From Nephromyces sp. MM_2019 (taxonomy: Eukaryota > Apicomplexa > Aconoidasida > Nephromycida), in contig JADHZB010001517.1 of NCBI GenBank assembly GCA_015657535.1, positions 2,501-33,729 on the forward strand: a stretch of 31,229 bases of DNA, read 5' to 3'. A program made the position numbers and the translations under genes. Below are positions 10,745 through 22,001 of the stretch, piece by piece; position 1 is the stretch's first letter, and each line of letters begins with the position of its first letter. Under the pieces are notes generated by a model. That model had not been told where the DNA came from. It was given only the letters and a program-made list of their open reading frames with translations, and did not search any database.

Positions 10745-13691
10745 CTAACCCACCGTATCCTCTACATCCTGGAGTTGCTTCATAACAGACGTAAAAAAAT
10801 TGTTGCCTTTATCAAGGTCTTGAATCAGCAAAGGCAAATCGCTAGCCGCTTTCTCAACCTCCTGTACAAGCCAATATTTTATAAAAATATCCACACACAC
10901 ACGCTTTTTTAATGAGTTTTTCAAACAGCTAAGCAAACACACCCCATGTCAAGCCTGTTTAAAGTATAGAACCGCTCTTAAGCCTAGGCAAGGTAAAAAA
11001 ATCCCCGAGCAATGCTTTAATGATCTCTACTTGATATATATATATATACTCCCCTAAAATCTGAATATAGCAACTGATCTACTAAAAATTACTCTTCAAA
11101 CTTTTTCTTGTATTTCTTGCAAAGAAGGGATTGTGTGTGTGCACTTTACATACTGCGTAGAACGCCTAAAAAGCTAGCTTAAAGGCTGTAGGAAAAGGAA
11201 AAAAAGCGAATCATACATTCATAGATATAACCGTAGAATCTTCTCACTTCAATCACGACGTCTTACTCCGTGGAGTTTAGCACACACTACTGGGATAGAG
11301 TGCTTTACACAACACTCACCGTTATTGCTCGCAATAGATCATTTGTATAGATCTTAGAAGACTCTACTTTCCTCCTTAATACAACGTTATCCATAACTGT
11401 CTTGCTGAGAGTATGCTTTGCAGATTTCATAGCATTTCTCATCGACTCTAGCTCTGCAATATACTCAGTTCGCTGCAGTGAAAACATCAAAAGAAGAAAA
11501 TTTTAAAAACATCAAGAGAGTATGGAATGGAAGAATAAGAGAGCAGCTAGTATGATTGCAATTGAAATTATCAGTATTTTAACCTGCACGAAGGAGATAC
11601 TCCAGCGTGTTGGGCTTTGCAGGTAGTAGAACACACCAAACATATAACAAACTGCCAACTCACCATCACCTACTTCCTCTCATCCATATTTCACAAAAAA
11701 AAAAAAACACACACACACAAACCTTTAAACCAAGTGGTAGCCTACTCTCTGAGGAATTAAATTTTTCAAAGCTCAAGATCTGTGCCTTCAGTGTAGCCAA
11801 ATTATCATTAAGCTGCAAGACGAGTGCTTTAATATCCGATAAAAGCATCGGCTTCAAATTGAAACGCGAGAAAAATGCCTCCTTCATTTCTTCGTGTGTG
11901 CCGGAGGTAAGTATAGCACTCAAGGGAACCAGCCTTTGAAACTTCCCAATCGTCGATTTGCCGACAACCACCGCTTCCTGAATGGAGAAAAATGAAAAAG
12001 AGTGCGAAAATCTAAGTAAGGTATATATATGTGTGTGTGTGTTTGTGTGTGTGTGTGTNNNNNNNNNNNNNNNNNNNNNNNNNNNNNNNNNNNNNNNNNN
12101 NNNNNNNNNNNNNNNNNNNNNNNNNNNNNNNNNNNNTGTGTGTGTGTGTGTTGCTGTGTGTGTGTGTGTGTGTGTTGCTGTGTTTATATATAGGAATATA
12201 GAGGTGCCTATAGATATGGAAATATAGAGATGCATATACACCTATACACACCTCCATATTGAAAAACATATACACACACACCTCTCACTGCAAGAGAAAG
12301 CGAGATAAAAGAAAGAAGGATACGGTAGAAATAAAAGCAGCTAAAAAAGTGAAAAACCATTAAACAAGTATTTTGGGGTTGCTACGATTTCAGAGACAAA
12401 AATATAAGTAGAAAGAGATACACACACTTATAGAGATATATACACACAGAGTAGGAGACAGAAGAATACATACAGATGGATATACACACTCGTAGAGACA
12501 CACAAATAGCACAAAGGAGAAAAACTGTAGAAAAAAACCCAAATAGAAGCACATATACACAGACTTATAGATACAGACACAAAAACATACAGAAAAACCC
12601 ACACACCAAAACAATAAGACACCTACACACCCACCCACACACAGTTTATCGCACCAACTCCTCTTTAAAACAAACTGTAACTTCTTCGTGTATTGCAACA
12701 TACAGAAAGCACTTACATCGATCTGATCAAAGAAAGTAAGAATAACTTTTGAAGTATGTTCTCCTTCCTTTTCAGGATTTTCAGTAGAATCATCCAGACT
12801 GGCATCATTTGGATGCTTTTGAAAGAATCCAGCCTTTAGAGAGAGTAACCAAGTTGAAACTGCTAAGTAGATCTTCTGCAGCTCATTAAACTTCGTCTCT
12901 GCCTCTCCATAGAGACGTTTTCCTTCAATTTTCTGCAGGAAAAAAAAAAAAAAACACACACACACAAATCTACTTTTTCATATGAAAAAAAGCAACCTCT
13001 TTCCGATTTAGGCATAAAGCAATATACATGAATACTTGTGCTTCAATTGGATGTGTGCTAATATCTGCAGGAAAGCTTCTCAGGCTTGCGGGAAAAAAAC
13101 AATTCAAAAGCGAAGAAACAAGGAAATTCTCAAAATTTCTAGAAATATAAAAGGAAAAAACCCGGGAATGCCGTCAAAAAGAGCAAGAAACAGAGAAACC
13201 AGCGAAAAACAGTGAAAATGTCGTCTTTTTTCATAGAAAAAGATGAAAAGAAACAAAGAAAAATGAAGAAATCAAAGGAAAAAAACATACGGAAATCAAG
13301 TTCCAACAGTATTCTTCATCATTGAGAGCAGCCTCGTTTGATATATTAGAATTTGCTACGCAGTCTTCAGTAACTGTGATCTCTTCCTTAGCTTCATGCA
13401 GAGCCTTTTCATGCCTGCATGGAGGCATTAATATTTATATTAAAAAATAAGAGGTTTAGGCAGTATACTTGAGGGAATAAAAAGAAGCACATATTAGCAG
13501 TGCAATGAGCTCTTAAAAGTGAGAAAAAGGTATAGTTACTTCAACTATGGCAATGAAAACACACACAAACACACATTATAAGAAGTGCAGTAAGCCTTCA
13601 TACGAGAAATCAAAAAACTCTTCACTTCAGTTAAGCCAATAAAAGACACACGCACACAAAAACACACACACACAAACACACAAACACACAA

Positions 13692-13722
<31 letters not shown>

Positions 13723-16700
13723 CAATCTGTGTGCGTATAACTTTTCCTGAATCCTCACTCTTGATAATATTGCTTGATCAATGGAAACAGATCATGAGGC
13801 ACCAATTTTCCCAGCGTATCAGCCAAAGTTTCATCAACTTCATAAAGCTCCTGAGGTTAAGAAACTTTGAGGAAATATGAGGCTTAAAGCTGGAGCGAAT
13901 ATACATTATATATCATATAGTCCTAGGGTGGTGTGTGTGTGCTTTTTTGTGCTAGTATGTGTGCACCCGTCTATGTGGCTCTGCGTGTATTTGCGTCTTT
14001 TTTTTTCTTTGTGTGTGTGTGTGTGTTGGAGTGTCAGTACTGATTATCTACTCAATAAAAAACCGGTGCTAGCACCAGATTATTTACTCAGGAAAAAATC
14101 TGCTTCCCTGTGTGTATCTGAATGCCTCTGTGTGCATAAAGATACTCCCTCGCATTTGCGTGTGTGTTTGCATTACCACCCCGTCATCTGCCACTCAGCC
14201 CTCACAAAGCATCGCTTACATCTATTTCAATAGATGAAGTCTTCATGACAAATAAAGATTCCAGTGCAATTAGAGATGCCAAATCGGGCACACTTTCAAA
14301 GTATATTCTGTTGTTATCGTAGCTGAGTGTGTTGATTTGATGCTCTATAAACCGAAGAATCTGCTTCACATTCTTCTGACCGCTTTGCAGGTATGTGTGT
14401 GTGCTAACTTCAAAGTCATTAAGAGCCTGAAAAGCCGCTCTAAAACGGCAGATCAAAGCTCCATACCCACTTGAAACTTGCTTAACCTCTTCCCACTCCA
14501 CCAAAGCCTTATAGTAGTGTGCTAAACCAGAGTAGAGCTTCTTTGTTAAACTGCAGAAAATATGACTTTTAGAGATGAATGTAGATAACTAGGCAATCTC
14601 GAAGGACATAGAGAATATTTAACGTCTAAATCTAATAAAAATATGGAATATATGAAGGTGGGAAAGTGAAGAGGGAGGAGAAGGCATGCACAAAAGCAGA
14701 GGGAAAAGCGGAGAGGTGAAGGCTTGAAATTGCGATTTTCCGCTAGAATTTGCGTCTTCAAGATTTGAAGCTTTGAGTTTGAAGATGTTGAAATAGCTAG
14801 TCAAATAGTTGATATAGAGTGAGAGTTTGATAGGAGAAGAGACGGTATAGTATGGAGGTGGGAATGAAGAAATTGAAAAGCTGGTGGGATGATGAGTTTG
14901 TGCAGTGAGTCGGGGGGAGGGGAGAGATTGAGTGGGAGGGAGAAGGAAGAGTCAGTGGGGGGGTGGAGAGCGGGATCTCAATCGCTTCAGTGCATTCTGC
15001 GTATTTCCCAGATCAAAGTTATCATATTTTAAAGAGCTGCTTTCACTTCGTCATCAAAGCAGCCCCAACCCCACAAACCCACATCTCTTTATAGAGACAG
15101 CATCCAATCTCCCTTATGAAATCCAATGCATCATCTCCTTAAGCATATATATATGAAAAAAATTGGGTAAAAGTAGGTTGCTACTTCAAATGTCAAGAGA
15201 ATTCCAAGCAACACACACATACATCGTCACACACACTCATACATGGTCACACGCATATATATATATATATGCGTACACACACACATACAGGCATACACAC
15301 ACACGCATACAGGCATACAGACATACACATACACGCATACAGGCATACACGCACACACATACAGACATACACATACAGGCATACACATACACACATACAG
15401 GCATACACATACAGGCATACACATACAGGCATACAGGCATACACACATACAGGCATACACACACACACACACACACATACAGGCATACAGGCATACACAC
15501 ACACACACATACAGGCATACACACACACATACAGGCATACACATACAGGCATACAGGCATACACGCACACACATACAGGCATACAGGCATACACATACAC
15601 ACATACAGGCATACAGGCACACACATACAGGCATACAGGCATACACATACACACACACACATACAGGCATACACACACACACATACAGGCATACACATAC
15701 ACACACACACACATACAGGCATACACACACACACACACATACACACACACACACATACAGGCATACACACACACACACACACATACACACACATACGCAT
15801 ACAGGCATACATACAGAAAATGATAACTACACACAAACACACGCTCACACACATATACGCAGCTCGAATGATACCAAAGCAACAAGAATACTAACAACTA
15901 AAATCGCACACACAGGAATTCACCAACTTCAGGAAATATTTAAGGGATTCATCCTGCTCGATATTCGAGGAGACAGCCTGCTGTAGAGCTCGTAGAGAAA
16001 GTGACCATACTGCGGCTGACATCTTCGACAGCAATATATGCTGTGCCTGTCGTGATATAGCTGCTTCTAATAGCATCATCTGCCCCTGATACATAAGAAA
16101 AACGGCATTTTAACACATAGGATTAGGGGTTATTTAGGCAAGATAACCACTGTAAAACTCGGAGACAGTAAAGCTGCACACACACACGCGGGATATATAC
16201 TTAAACAAGCTGAGACTAGATTAGATCAGAGGTTAGACTAGCTTAAAATAGATCTCAAAATAGACCAGATCAGAATAGCCTAGATTTAGATCAGACTAGA
16301 CTAGACTTAGATCAGGCTAGAATACATTGTATTAACAGAATCACAGCAGATTAGAAAGAGTTAGATATATTCTGCCTAGGAGGTTTGCCTCTGACTATGA
16401 TTATGCATGGGAATGTTTTGCCCCCTCGATGTATATACATCGACAGGCACACAACCTTTAGAACCGATGAAAAAAAAGAAAAGAAAACGCCTATAATCAA
16501 GGCATGCCAAGCTAAGTTGCTTAGAAAAGCATCTACACACGCCTCAGGCCTATATCGCTAACCATAGATGAAGAATACTGCCAGGTACTCCGAATTTGTT
16601 GAAAACAAATAAAGATCCAGCAATTATTGAGCAAGCCATCATACATTGAAAACCTTTGCACATGGGCTTCAATACTAACACACAACACACAGTCGACCAC

Positions 16701-19195
16701 ACACACACAGTCGACCACACACACACAGTCGACCACACACACACAGTCGACCACACACACACAGTCGACCACACACACACAGTCGACCACACACACAAGA
16801 CACGCCCAAAAAGACAAACAAGAGCTAACTCAAACCCACGCACAGATGGTAGAGAGCACGCCTACACAGTGGAACACACAAAAACACACGCGCACATAGC
16901 CATAGCCACACACAGCTACAGCCCCTACCACACCAACACACCAGCTTACTTGGAGCTGACAAATCATAGAAAGCATCGATAAAGATGAAGGAGATAAGTC
17001 CCTGAAACTAACTGTCAGTCGATGTCGACTTAGTAAATCTCTTAGATAAGAAAAGGTAGCCGCAGCCTGCACACACACACAGAAATAGCTCAAGAAAAAC
17101 GTGCTGCCTTCATAAAAAGATAAAAACCCAACAAGTGTGTGTGCATAACAGAAGTGAATGTACATCTTCAAGTCAAATCTTCAATACAGTGGCGATGATA
17201 TCCACCTGAGCATAAAGAGTATCACACACGAATATATGCAGGAAAAGTAGGCAAATTCACTGATAAAGCATGAAGAATAAAATCGACACATAAAACAGTA
17301 TTCGAAGCGTTAACAAACTATAATAGGGGTCTACAGTGAGTAGCTTCAAGTGTGTGTGTGTGTGTGTTTCTTTTTGTGTGTGTGTGTGTGTGTGTTTCTT
17401 TTTGTGTGTGTGTGTGTGTGTTTCTTTGTGTGTGTGTGTGTGTGTGTGTTTATTTTTGTGTGTGTGTGTGTGTGTGCTATTTCATAGTATAAACAACCCC
17501 ATAGAGAACGTCATATAAAGCATTCGCTCTTCATCTACTTTGTAAGAATCGCCCAAAAGATAAAGAAATTACAGAAAGGGGATGGTGTTATATGCTAGCC
17601 AGAAGAGGGTGTGTGTGGAGAAGAGTGTTGAAGGAGGTAGTAGATTTGTGGAAGAAAGTGGATGGGCGTAACAGACAGTTGAAAGAGGAATAAGAGGGCT
17701 AGTTTGATGATGAAGCGTGTGCAAAAGACAGTTGAAAAAGGAGATAAAAGAAGGCTTTTCTAAGGTGTGTGTGCGAAAAAGACAGTAGGAGCAAGAGAAG
17801 AGTTTTTTCCAATGAGGGTGTGCAAAAAACCCCCAAAAAAGAAAAAAAAAACCACTTTTTTGCATCTTCTTCACATACGTTTTGCAGTTTTGCAACACAA
17901 TCCTTCGTGCTTTCAATGCTCACATACATAGTGACCGCCATATTCACGTGGATCACCGCTATGTTGAAGATCACACTAGCCTTCTCAAACAGAAAGGGGC
18001 AGCTGAAAAAGTCTCGCTGAAGGGAAAATAATGCAGCTCTATTTATCGATAGAACACACCCAGACGTTGCAACAAATTAGCTGCGCACACTAGCTACGCA
18101 TTAGATACAAGAACTAGCGAAAACTCTAGCTAAACACACCAGCTACAAGCACTACCAAAATGCCAGCTGAACACACTAACTAAGCAAACTAACAACACAC
18201 TAAATATACACACTATCATCCCGCTAGCTAAACACAATAACAACATACTATCAGCACACACTACCAGCACACTGAAAAAAAAACCAAAAGGCTACCATTT
18301 TCCCAGATACAAATCTTCAAAGGTGCTAAGAACTATCCAACAAAGAACACACACTAAATTCCCTGCAATCTTCAAGATTCTCGCACTTAACCTCATACAA
18401 ACGCACAGCCACCTCTCAGCAGCCTTGAAGCAAAAACTAACTTTTTCCCACACACACGGAAGAAGACTCTTCAAGATGAGGCAAAGAGAAGAAAAACGCG
18501 ATATTCTGAGTACACGTATCTACCCACTCAACCCAGGATGTGGATAATTCCTTCCTTAAGCTTTTCTCTGGGTGTACATACACCCTTACCCACCCTGATG
18601 CCATCATAAAATTTCATACACAAAATCGACACACACAGCTCGCTGCTAGTTTTTCACAAACTATGCAAATCAGCTATCTTCACCTAAACGAAGCGTGATT
18701 GTGCGTGAAGAGATGCAAAAATACTAATCTATTTCGAATGAATCTAGTTTATTTTTTAGATGTATTCCCCTGCATTCGCCCAAGTAAAAGCCTGCAAAAA
18801 AAAAGTATCTTAATCCTTGGGTAGCTTACTGGGTTGCTTAGGGTATCCGACCATCTGAAAGTGCAAATCGGTTGGCCTGAGCGTTCATCCAGAGCAAACA
18901 GCTTTTCTATCTCCACAAGAAAGTGCAGGTAGCGTTTGTATATCTGAAGTTCAGGAGCAGGCTCCAAGATCTCTGAAGATGCAGAAGATTGAGTGTACAT
19001 ACACTCAAAGAGAGGAGATGAAGAAGAGGAGGAGAGCTTGATGAGGTAAAGAAAAGATAAGATGAAGAGCTGGAGAGCTTGAAGAGGTAAATTTTTAGTA
19101 TGATTTTCCTGCGTAAAGACTGCTTCACACAATCGCTTTTGGACGCTTTGGTGGCTTCTTAGCGAGCAATAAGAAAATCGAGCAGGCAGCCCCAT
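10745..19195 (-). CDS. ALIX / BRO1-domain ESCRT adaptor (PDCD6IP-like), about 13 exons
   Basis: BRO1-domain adaptors recruit ESCRT-III through CHMP4/Snf7 and act in endosomal sorting, membrane repair and scission. Exons with matching phases: 19195-18830, 18002-17879, 17066-16950, 16085-about 16038, 14550-14220, 13850-13759, 13414-13291, 12932-12717, 11977-11723, 11472-11320 and 10861-10745 (TAG). Two small ones, near 18300 and 15108-15047, are tentative. BRO1 signatures in order are YKRYLHFLVEIEKLFAL...FRWSD, FEKASVIFNIAVIHVNMAV, ATFSYLRDLL, QMMLLEAAISRQ, KLYSGLAHYYKAL, NNRIYFESVPDL and LGKLVPHDLFPLIKQYY. Exons from 13414 down encode helical, charged V-domain sequence ending FFTSVMKQLQDVEDTVG. 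Total is about 720 residues, roughly human ALIX without its proline-rich tail. Introns carry large satellites. The BRO1 assignment is strong; the V domain is inferred from position and pattern. Confidence 0.88.
12027..12180. repeat. TG microsatellite containing a 78-base assembly gap
   Basis: Long TG tract with Ns at 12059-12136, inside the intron between the 12932-12717 and 11977-11723 exons of the ALIX-like gene. The gap is most simply an unresolved TG run, so its true length is unknown. No coding exon is expected in it because the flanking exons join in phase 0. Confidence 0.95.
13561..13725. repeat. CA / AAACACACA microsatellite in an ALIX-like intron
   Basis: Interrupted CA repeats with the recurring unit ACACACAA in the intron between exons 13850-13759 and 13414-13291. 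Confidence 0.9.
15047..15108 (-). CDS. Tentative small exon of the ALIX-like gene
   Basis: Between the QMMLLEAAISRQ exon and the KLYSGLAHYYKAL exon the family needs a short helix segment. A frame from 15108 reading IGCCLYKEMWVCGVGAALMT ends at ACGAA|GTGAAAG. Its two leftover bases match the single leading base of the 14550 exon. The acceptor side (CATAAGGGAG) is weak. Direct joining of the flanking exons is the alternative. Confidence 0.35.
15210..15815. repeat. 600-base CA satellite with CATACAGG units
   Basis: The unit ACATACAGGCATACAC and shorter CA variants repeat for about 600 bases in the intron upstream of the 14550 exon. Because CA is dinucleotide-periodic and stop-free in several frames, it gives long overlapping open frames on both strands (Thr-His, or Val-Cys). 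These are artefacts. Near its left end is a perfect 24-base palindrome, ACGC(AT)8GCGT, at 15251-15274. Confidence 0.95.
16204..16322. repeat. Degenerate AGATCAGACTAG tandem repeat
   Basis: Words such as TAGATCAGACTAGACTAGAC recur with substitutions and length changes through about 120 bases of an ALIX-like intron. It is non-microsatellite in type and strongly diverged, so older than the CA tracts. Confidence 0.75.
16426..16443. repeat. Perfect 18-base palindrome
   Basis: TCGATGTATATACATCGA is its own reverse complement, within an ALIX-like intron. It shares the TGTA...TACA arms of the hairpin family seen at 18.5-29.5 kb but has a different centre and flanks. Confidence 0.8.
16691..16798. repeat. 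18-base tandem repeat AGTCGACC(AC)5, six units
   Basis: AGTCGACC recurs at 16691, 16709, 16727, 16745, 16763 and 16781 with an exact period of 18 and CA filler, in the intron between exons 17066-16950 and 16085. The copies look identical, which suggests recent expansion. Open frames across it on both strands are repeat translation. Confidence 0.95.
17346..17478. repeat. TTTCTTTTTG(TG)n composite minisatellite
   Basis: About four units of TG runs separated by TTTCTTT or TTTATTTTTG, in the intron between the 18002 and 17066 exons of the ALIX-like gene. The same composite unit appears at the right end of the window in PRP8 intron 3. Confidence 0.92.
18060..18280. repeat. Degenerate CTAGCTAAACACACTA-type repeat
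   Basis: Words such as AACACACTAACTA, CTAGCTAAACACA and CACACTACCAGCACAC recur irregularly over about 220 bases of an ALIX-like intron. It is poorly conserved, with no clear period. Confidence 0.65.
18292..18355 (-). CDS. Tentative small exon of the ALIX-like gene
   Basis: BRO1 proteins have some 20-30 residues between the FxWxD motif and the FEKAS motif, so a small exon is expected between 18830 and 18002. The minus-strand stretch reading LSTFEDLYLGK ends at GGGAAAATG|GTAGCC. Its leftover TG fits the first base of the 18002 exon, giving TGC. Its 5' limit is unclear because acceptors in the right phase are weak. Confidence 0.35.
18570..18585. repeat. GTGTA-hairpin element, copy 1
   Basis: GGGTGTACATACACCC: 7-base arms GGGTGTA and TACACCC around a CA loop. 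It lies in the intron after ALIX-like exon 1. On the transcribed strand it follows directly after a GGGTAAG donor-like string. Confidence 0.7.
18991..19006. repeat. GTGTA-hairpin element, copy 2, within ALIX-like exon 1
   Basis: GAGTGTACATACACTC: perfect 7-base arms with a CA loop. In the gene's orientation it is followed 18 bases later by CTTCAG, an acceptor-like site. The preceding 80 bases are pyrimidine-rich, although the reading frame is open throughout. Confidence 0.7.
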
Positions 19196-20066
19196 GGTAA
19201 TGGTTTTTTAGGATAGCTCAAGCACTTTTTAGGGTTTGAAGAGTTGATGATTTAGGCAACATGTAAACGCTAGCCGATGGAAGTGTCTCTTGGATAGCTA
19301 AGCAACGTAGATAAGCTGAAATGCAGGTGCTAAAACACCACTTTTGCGTATTTGAAAGAGCTCACGAAAAAATTGCAGACACAAGTTGAGAGGCAGAAGC
19401 TTATGCATAATACAGTAAAATCAAGCGTCTTTGGAGGAGTAAGAAAGAGTCTCACAAGGCGTATTCAGTGAGTATATACACACAGGTAGAAACATATTTA
19501 CAAAACACTCAAAATCAAGCATTTTTGGAGAGTTAAGAAGCTTACCAAACCCTGAAAAGCAGCCTCCTACAGAATAACATAGAAGGGAAGGCTTAAAAGG
19601 TAAATGAAAGATATTAGAAAGAGCATCTTCACTGCTTCAAGCATGAAAAAAGGGTACCATAGAGGTAGGCAAGCCATGCTTGTTTCTTTCATCAGTAGAG
19701 AATGATATTTAAACTACTTTGGCTGCGAATTTACAGTAAAATTTGCCCATAATTCCTATTTTTTCGAAATAAAAGGCAAATTTCTACTGTTTTGAGAAGA
19801 AAAATGGAAGAGAAAGGCGGAAACATGGATAATGACAGCAGAAAAAGCAAAACGGCAAAGTGAGAGATACAAAAAATAGAGAAAAAGGCAGAAAAATCTA
19901 CATGAAGCGTATATAAAGTAAGATAAAAGCCAGAAAATAGGCAAAAACAGGCAAAAAAAGCGAAAAAAATGGCATAAGTTGTAGAAGATTTTATTCTAAA
20001 GCTTAGCATGTATAACAGCTTTAACACACACAGTAAAAAAAGGCATCAAAAACTAAAAAACTTTCT
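19196..20066. other. Upstream region of the ALIX-like gene, no gene seen
   Basis: About 870 bases between the ALIX-like ATG (19195) and the stop of an upstream minus-strand exon (20067). A+T-rich; the 98-codon minus-strand frame at 19731-20027 is Phe/Leu-rich and reads through A-rich DNA, so I take it as chance. This stretch should hold the 3' flank of one gene and the promoter of the next. Confidence 0.55.
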
Positions 20067-20163
20067 TTATTTACTTAATTTGTTTTCGAGCTGAGCACGC
20101 AGCGAGCAGCCAAACTTCAGAAATGATTCTGCTATGTTAAACTGCTCTTCTCCAAATAGCGCA
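20067..20163 (-). CDS. Terminal exon of an unidentified minus-strand gene
   Basis: A strong acceptor, TTCTTAATACTTTCAG with a branch-like CTTAAT, precedes T and then 31 sense codons and TAA. The peptide begins ALFGEEQFNIAESFLKF and ends GCSLRAQLENKLSK, an amphipathic, well-balanced helix unlike the surrounding translations. The phase needs two bases from the previous exon. A 19-base mini-exon at 20844-20826 (after CTACTTCAG, ending TG|GTTGG) would supply them, but this is speculative. The gene body would lie upstream, in 20.8-22 kb or further. I do not recognise the family. Confidence 0.5.
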
Positions 20164-20402
20164 CTGAAAGTATTAAGAAATCCAAAATCAAAGGCATAAA
20201 ATGAGAACGAGAAGACTTCAGGTAAATTCACTGGCTATTCATAACACACATGAATGCTATAAAAAGTGATTTCAACGCAAAAAACTACAAGTCATACACA
20301 CTAGGAAAGCATCATGGAATGAAATGATTCGTAAGCACTACAAACACTTAAAGGAACAAAAAGAAAAGGGTCATAGATGGAGAAAATACACGGTACTATA
20401 TA

Positions 20403-20656
20403 TTACACACACACACACAGAGACAGATACACACACACACACACACACAGAGACAGATACACACACAGAGAGACAGATACACACACACACACACAGAGAG
20501 ACAGATACACACACACACACAGAGACAGATACACACACAGAGAGACAGATACACACACACACACAGAGACAGATACACACACAGAGAGACAGATACACAC
20601 ACACACACACAGAGACAGATACACACATAGAGAGACAGAAACACACACACACACAT
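20403..20656. repeat. CACACAGAGACAGATA satellite
   Basis: Units of (CA)n followed by GAGACAGATA or GAGAGACAGATA repeat about nine times. Long frames on both strands (Thr-His-Arg-Asp, or Cys-Val-Ser) are repeat translation. It lies just upstream of the 20067-20163 exon, in its presumed intron. Confidence 0.95.
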
Positions 20657-21539
20657 GATGGAGAGATAAAAAGGAAGCACACACCCCACAAACACGCCAG
20701 GAAGAGATATAAAGAATCCACACCGTACAGACGCCGAGAACACCCCCACACACACACCAGCAGCACAACACAGAGTGCATACAAGCATAGTACACACAGA
20801 AGACTTTCGTGACGATTAAACCAACCACTCATTCGATTCTACTGCTGAAGTAGGAAATTTAGTGCAAAAAAATGAAGAAACAGCCACTAAAGCACATCAT
20901 AGATAAGAGAAAAAGCTTCAGAACAACAAAATGGAGGCAGAACGAAAAAACAGACATAAAGAAATGGCAAGCTATCATCAGAGCATCAGCTCTTCACCTC
21001 CCCTCATAAAAGGACAAATGAATCAAAAACTTCATAATTTCATAAAATCCTCATTTTCCTGCATTTTCTATAGTAAAAATAAGGAAAAAGACGGCATTTC
21101 ACCACAAAAAACACTCAAAAAGTGATTTTCTACGTTTGAAGCTACATGATTCGACACTTTCTCGCTTTGCTTTCATGCATGTTCGTGCTCTACTTGCACA
21201 CACGCAAAAAAATGTTCTTTGCAATTCGCAAGCTTACTACAACAACAGGGCCATACTTGCATTAACTAGCAAACATCATGTCATTTAAGCACATCTACAT
21301 AACCAAATAAACCACTGAAAAAACCTAATCTCAGCAAGCTTGTGTTTAATAATTGCCTTTCACTCAATTCGACGCTACTAGCAACGCAAAAAAAATCAGA
21401 AAATCAAACAAAAAAACCCTCTACTTTCATTGTAGGAAGCATAAACCAACAAAAGGAGAAAAATGAGCAAATAACTGAAAAAAAGGCAGCTCTTTCATCA
21501 TAGTCATATGATTAGTTCAAAGTCGTTGAAAGCTTCATG

Positions 21540-21874
21540 AGCAAAGCAGCCAGAGAGTTCATTCAGTAATAAATGAAAGACCGCCATAATCTTTCTGGAA
21601 AGTAATTCATGCAAACAGCACGAAGAAAAGGGAGTATACGTACACCCCTTTTTCTTTGTTGAGAAAGACTCGTTAATACGGATTTTCAATCTTTCAGCTA
21701 TTTCAATTCTTAAATTAACAGCAAAAACAGAATACCTCCAGGCGAACACACACACACACACACTGCGGCGGAAAAGGAATAAAAATTACCGGAATTTAGT
21801 TTCAATTCCATCCATCAAAGGTGCTGCCATTGTATGCTTCATCTTCAACTGATGCAACATGCAACCCTCCATGA
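21540..21874 (-). CDS. Candidate 5' exons of an unidentified minus-strand gene
   Basis: ATG at 21874 opens MEGCMLHQLKMKHTMAAPLM, continuing to TKFR at a TTCCG|GTAATTT donor near 21790. A second block near 21738-21667 reads NLRIEIAERLKI. A third after CTTTCCAG (about 21600) reads KIMAVFHLLLNELSGCFAHE and ends at TGA near 21504. The alternation of helix-like sequence resembles the SRA1/SEC31 C-terminal fold (eRL...kl..ll..l..g....A), but this is a weak impression. There is no clear donor after the third block, so linkage to the 20067-20163 exon is unproved. A hairpin element lies between blocks two and three. Confidence 0.3.
21630..21648. repeat. GTGTA-hairpin element, copy 3
   Basis: GGGAGTATACGTACACCCC; on the minus strand GGGGTGTA-CG-TATACTCCC, pairing with one bulge and one G-U. 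In the minus orientation it is followed by a pyrimidine-rich stretch and TTACTTTCCAG, an acceptor-like site about 30 bases on. Confidence 0.65.
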
Positions 21875-22001
21875 TTCCTTCGCTTCAATACAATTAAGCA
21901 TAAAGAGATGAAGATAAGGAAAGACCGGAACGGAGATAAAAGGCTTGCCCTACACGTTTTGTTGAAACAAGGGGAAGAATTTCAAGAAGATGCCGGTTAA
22001 A

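Noticed and set aside
12390..12716. Extension of the 191-codon frame beyond the 12717 exon boundary
   Set aside because: A canonical GTAAGT donor ends the exon at 12717; the sequence beyond is Cys/Val/Phe-rich translation of CA-rich intron DNA.
15163..15986. Overlapping open frames of 184-247 codons on both strands
   Set aside because: They are Thr-His or Val-Cys translations of the CA satellite, open in several frames at once, and lie in an intron of the ALIX-like gene.
16691..16798. Regularly spaced repeats suggesting a CRISPR-like array
   Set aside because: The spacers are only CA filler and are not unique; the setting is eukaryotic and intronic.
16533..16843. Minus-strand frames of 94-97 codons that look like an ALIX-like exon
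   Set aside because: Exons 17066-16950 and 16085 join in phase 0 and give continuous BRO1 sequence without it; the N-terminal half is the 18-base repeat.
20324..20832. Open frames of 93-162 codons on both strands
   Set aside because: Translation of CACACAGAGACAGATA repeats; no domain and no conserved composition.
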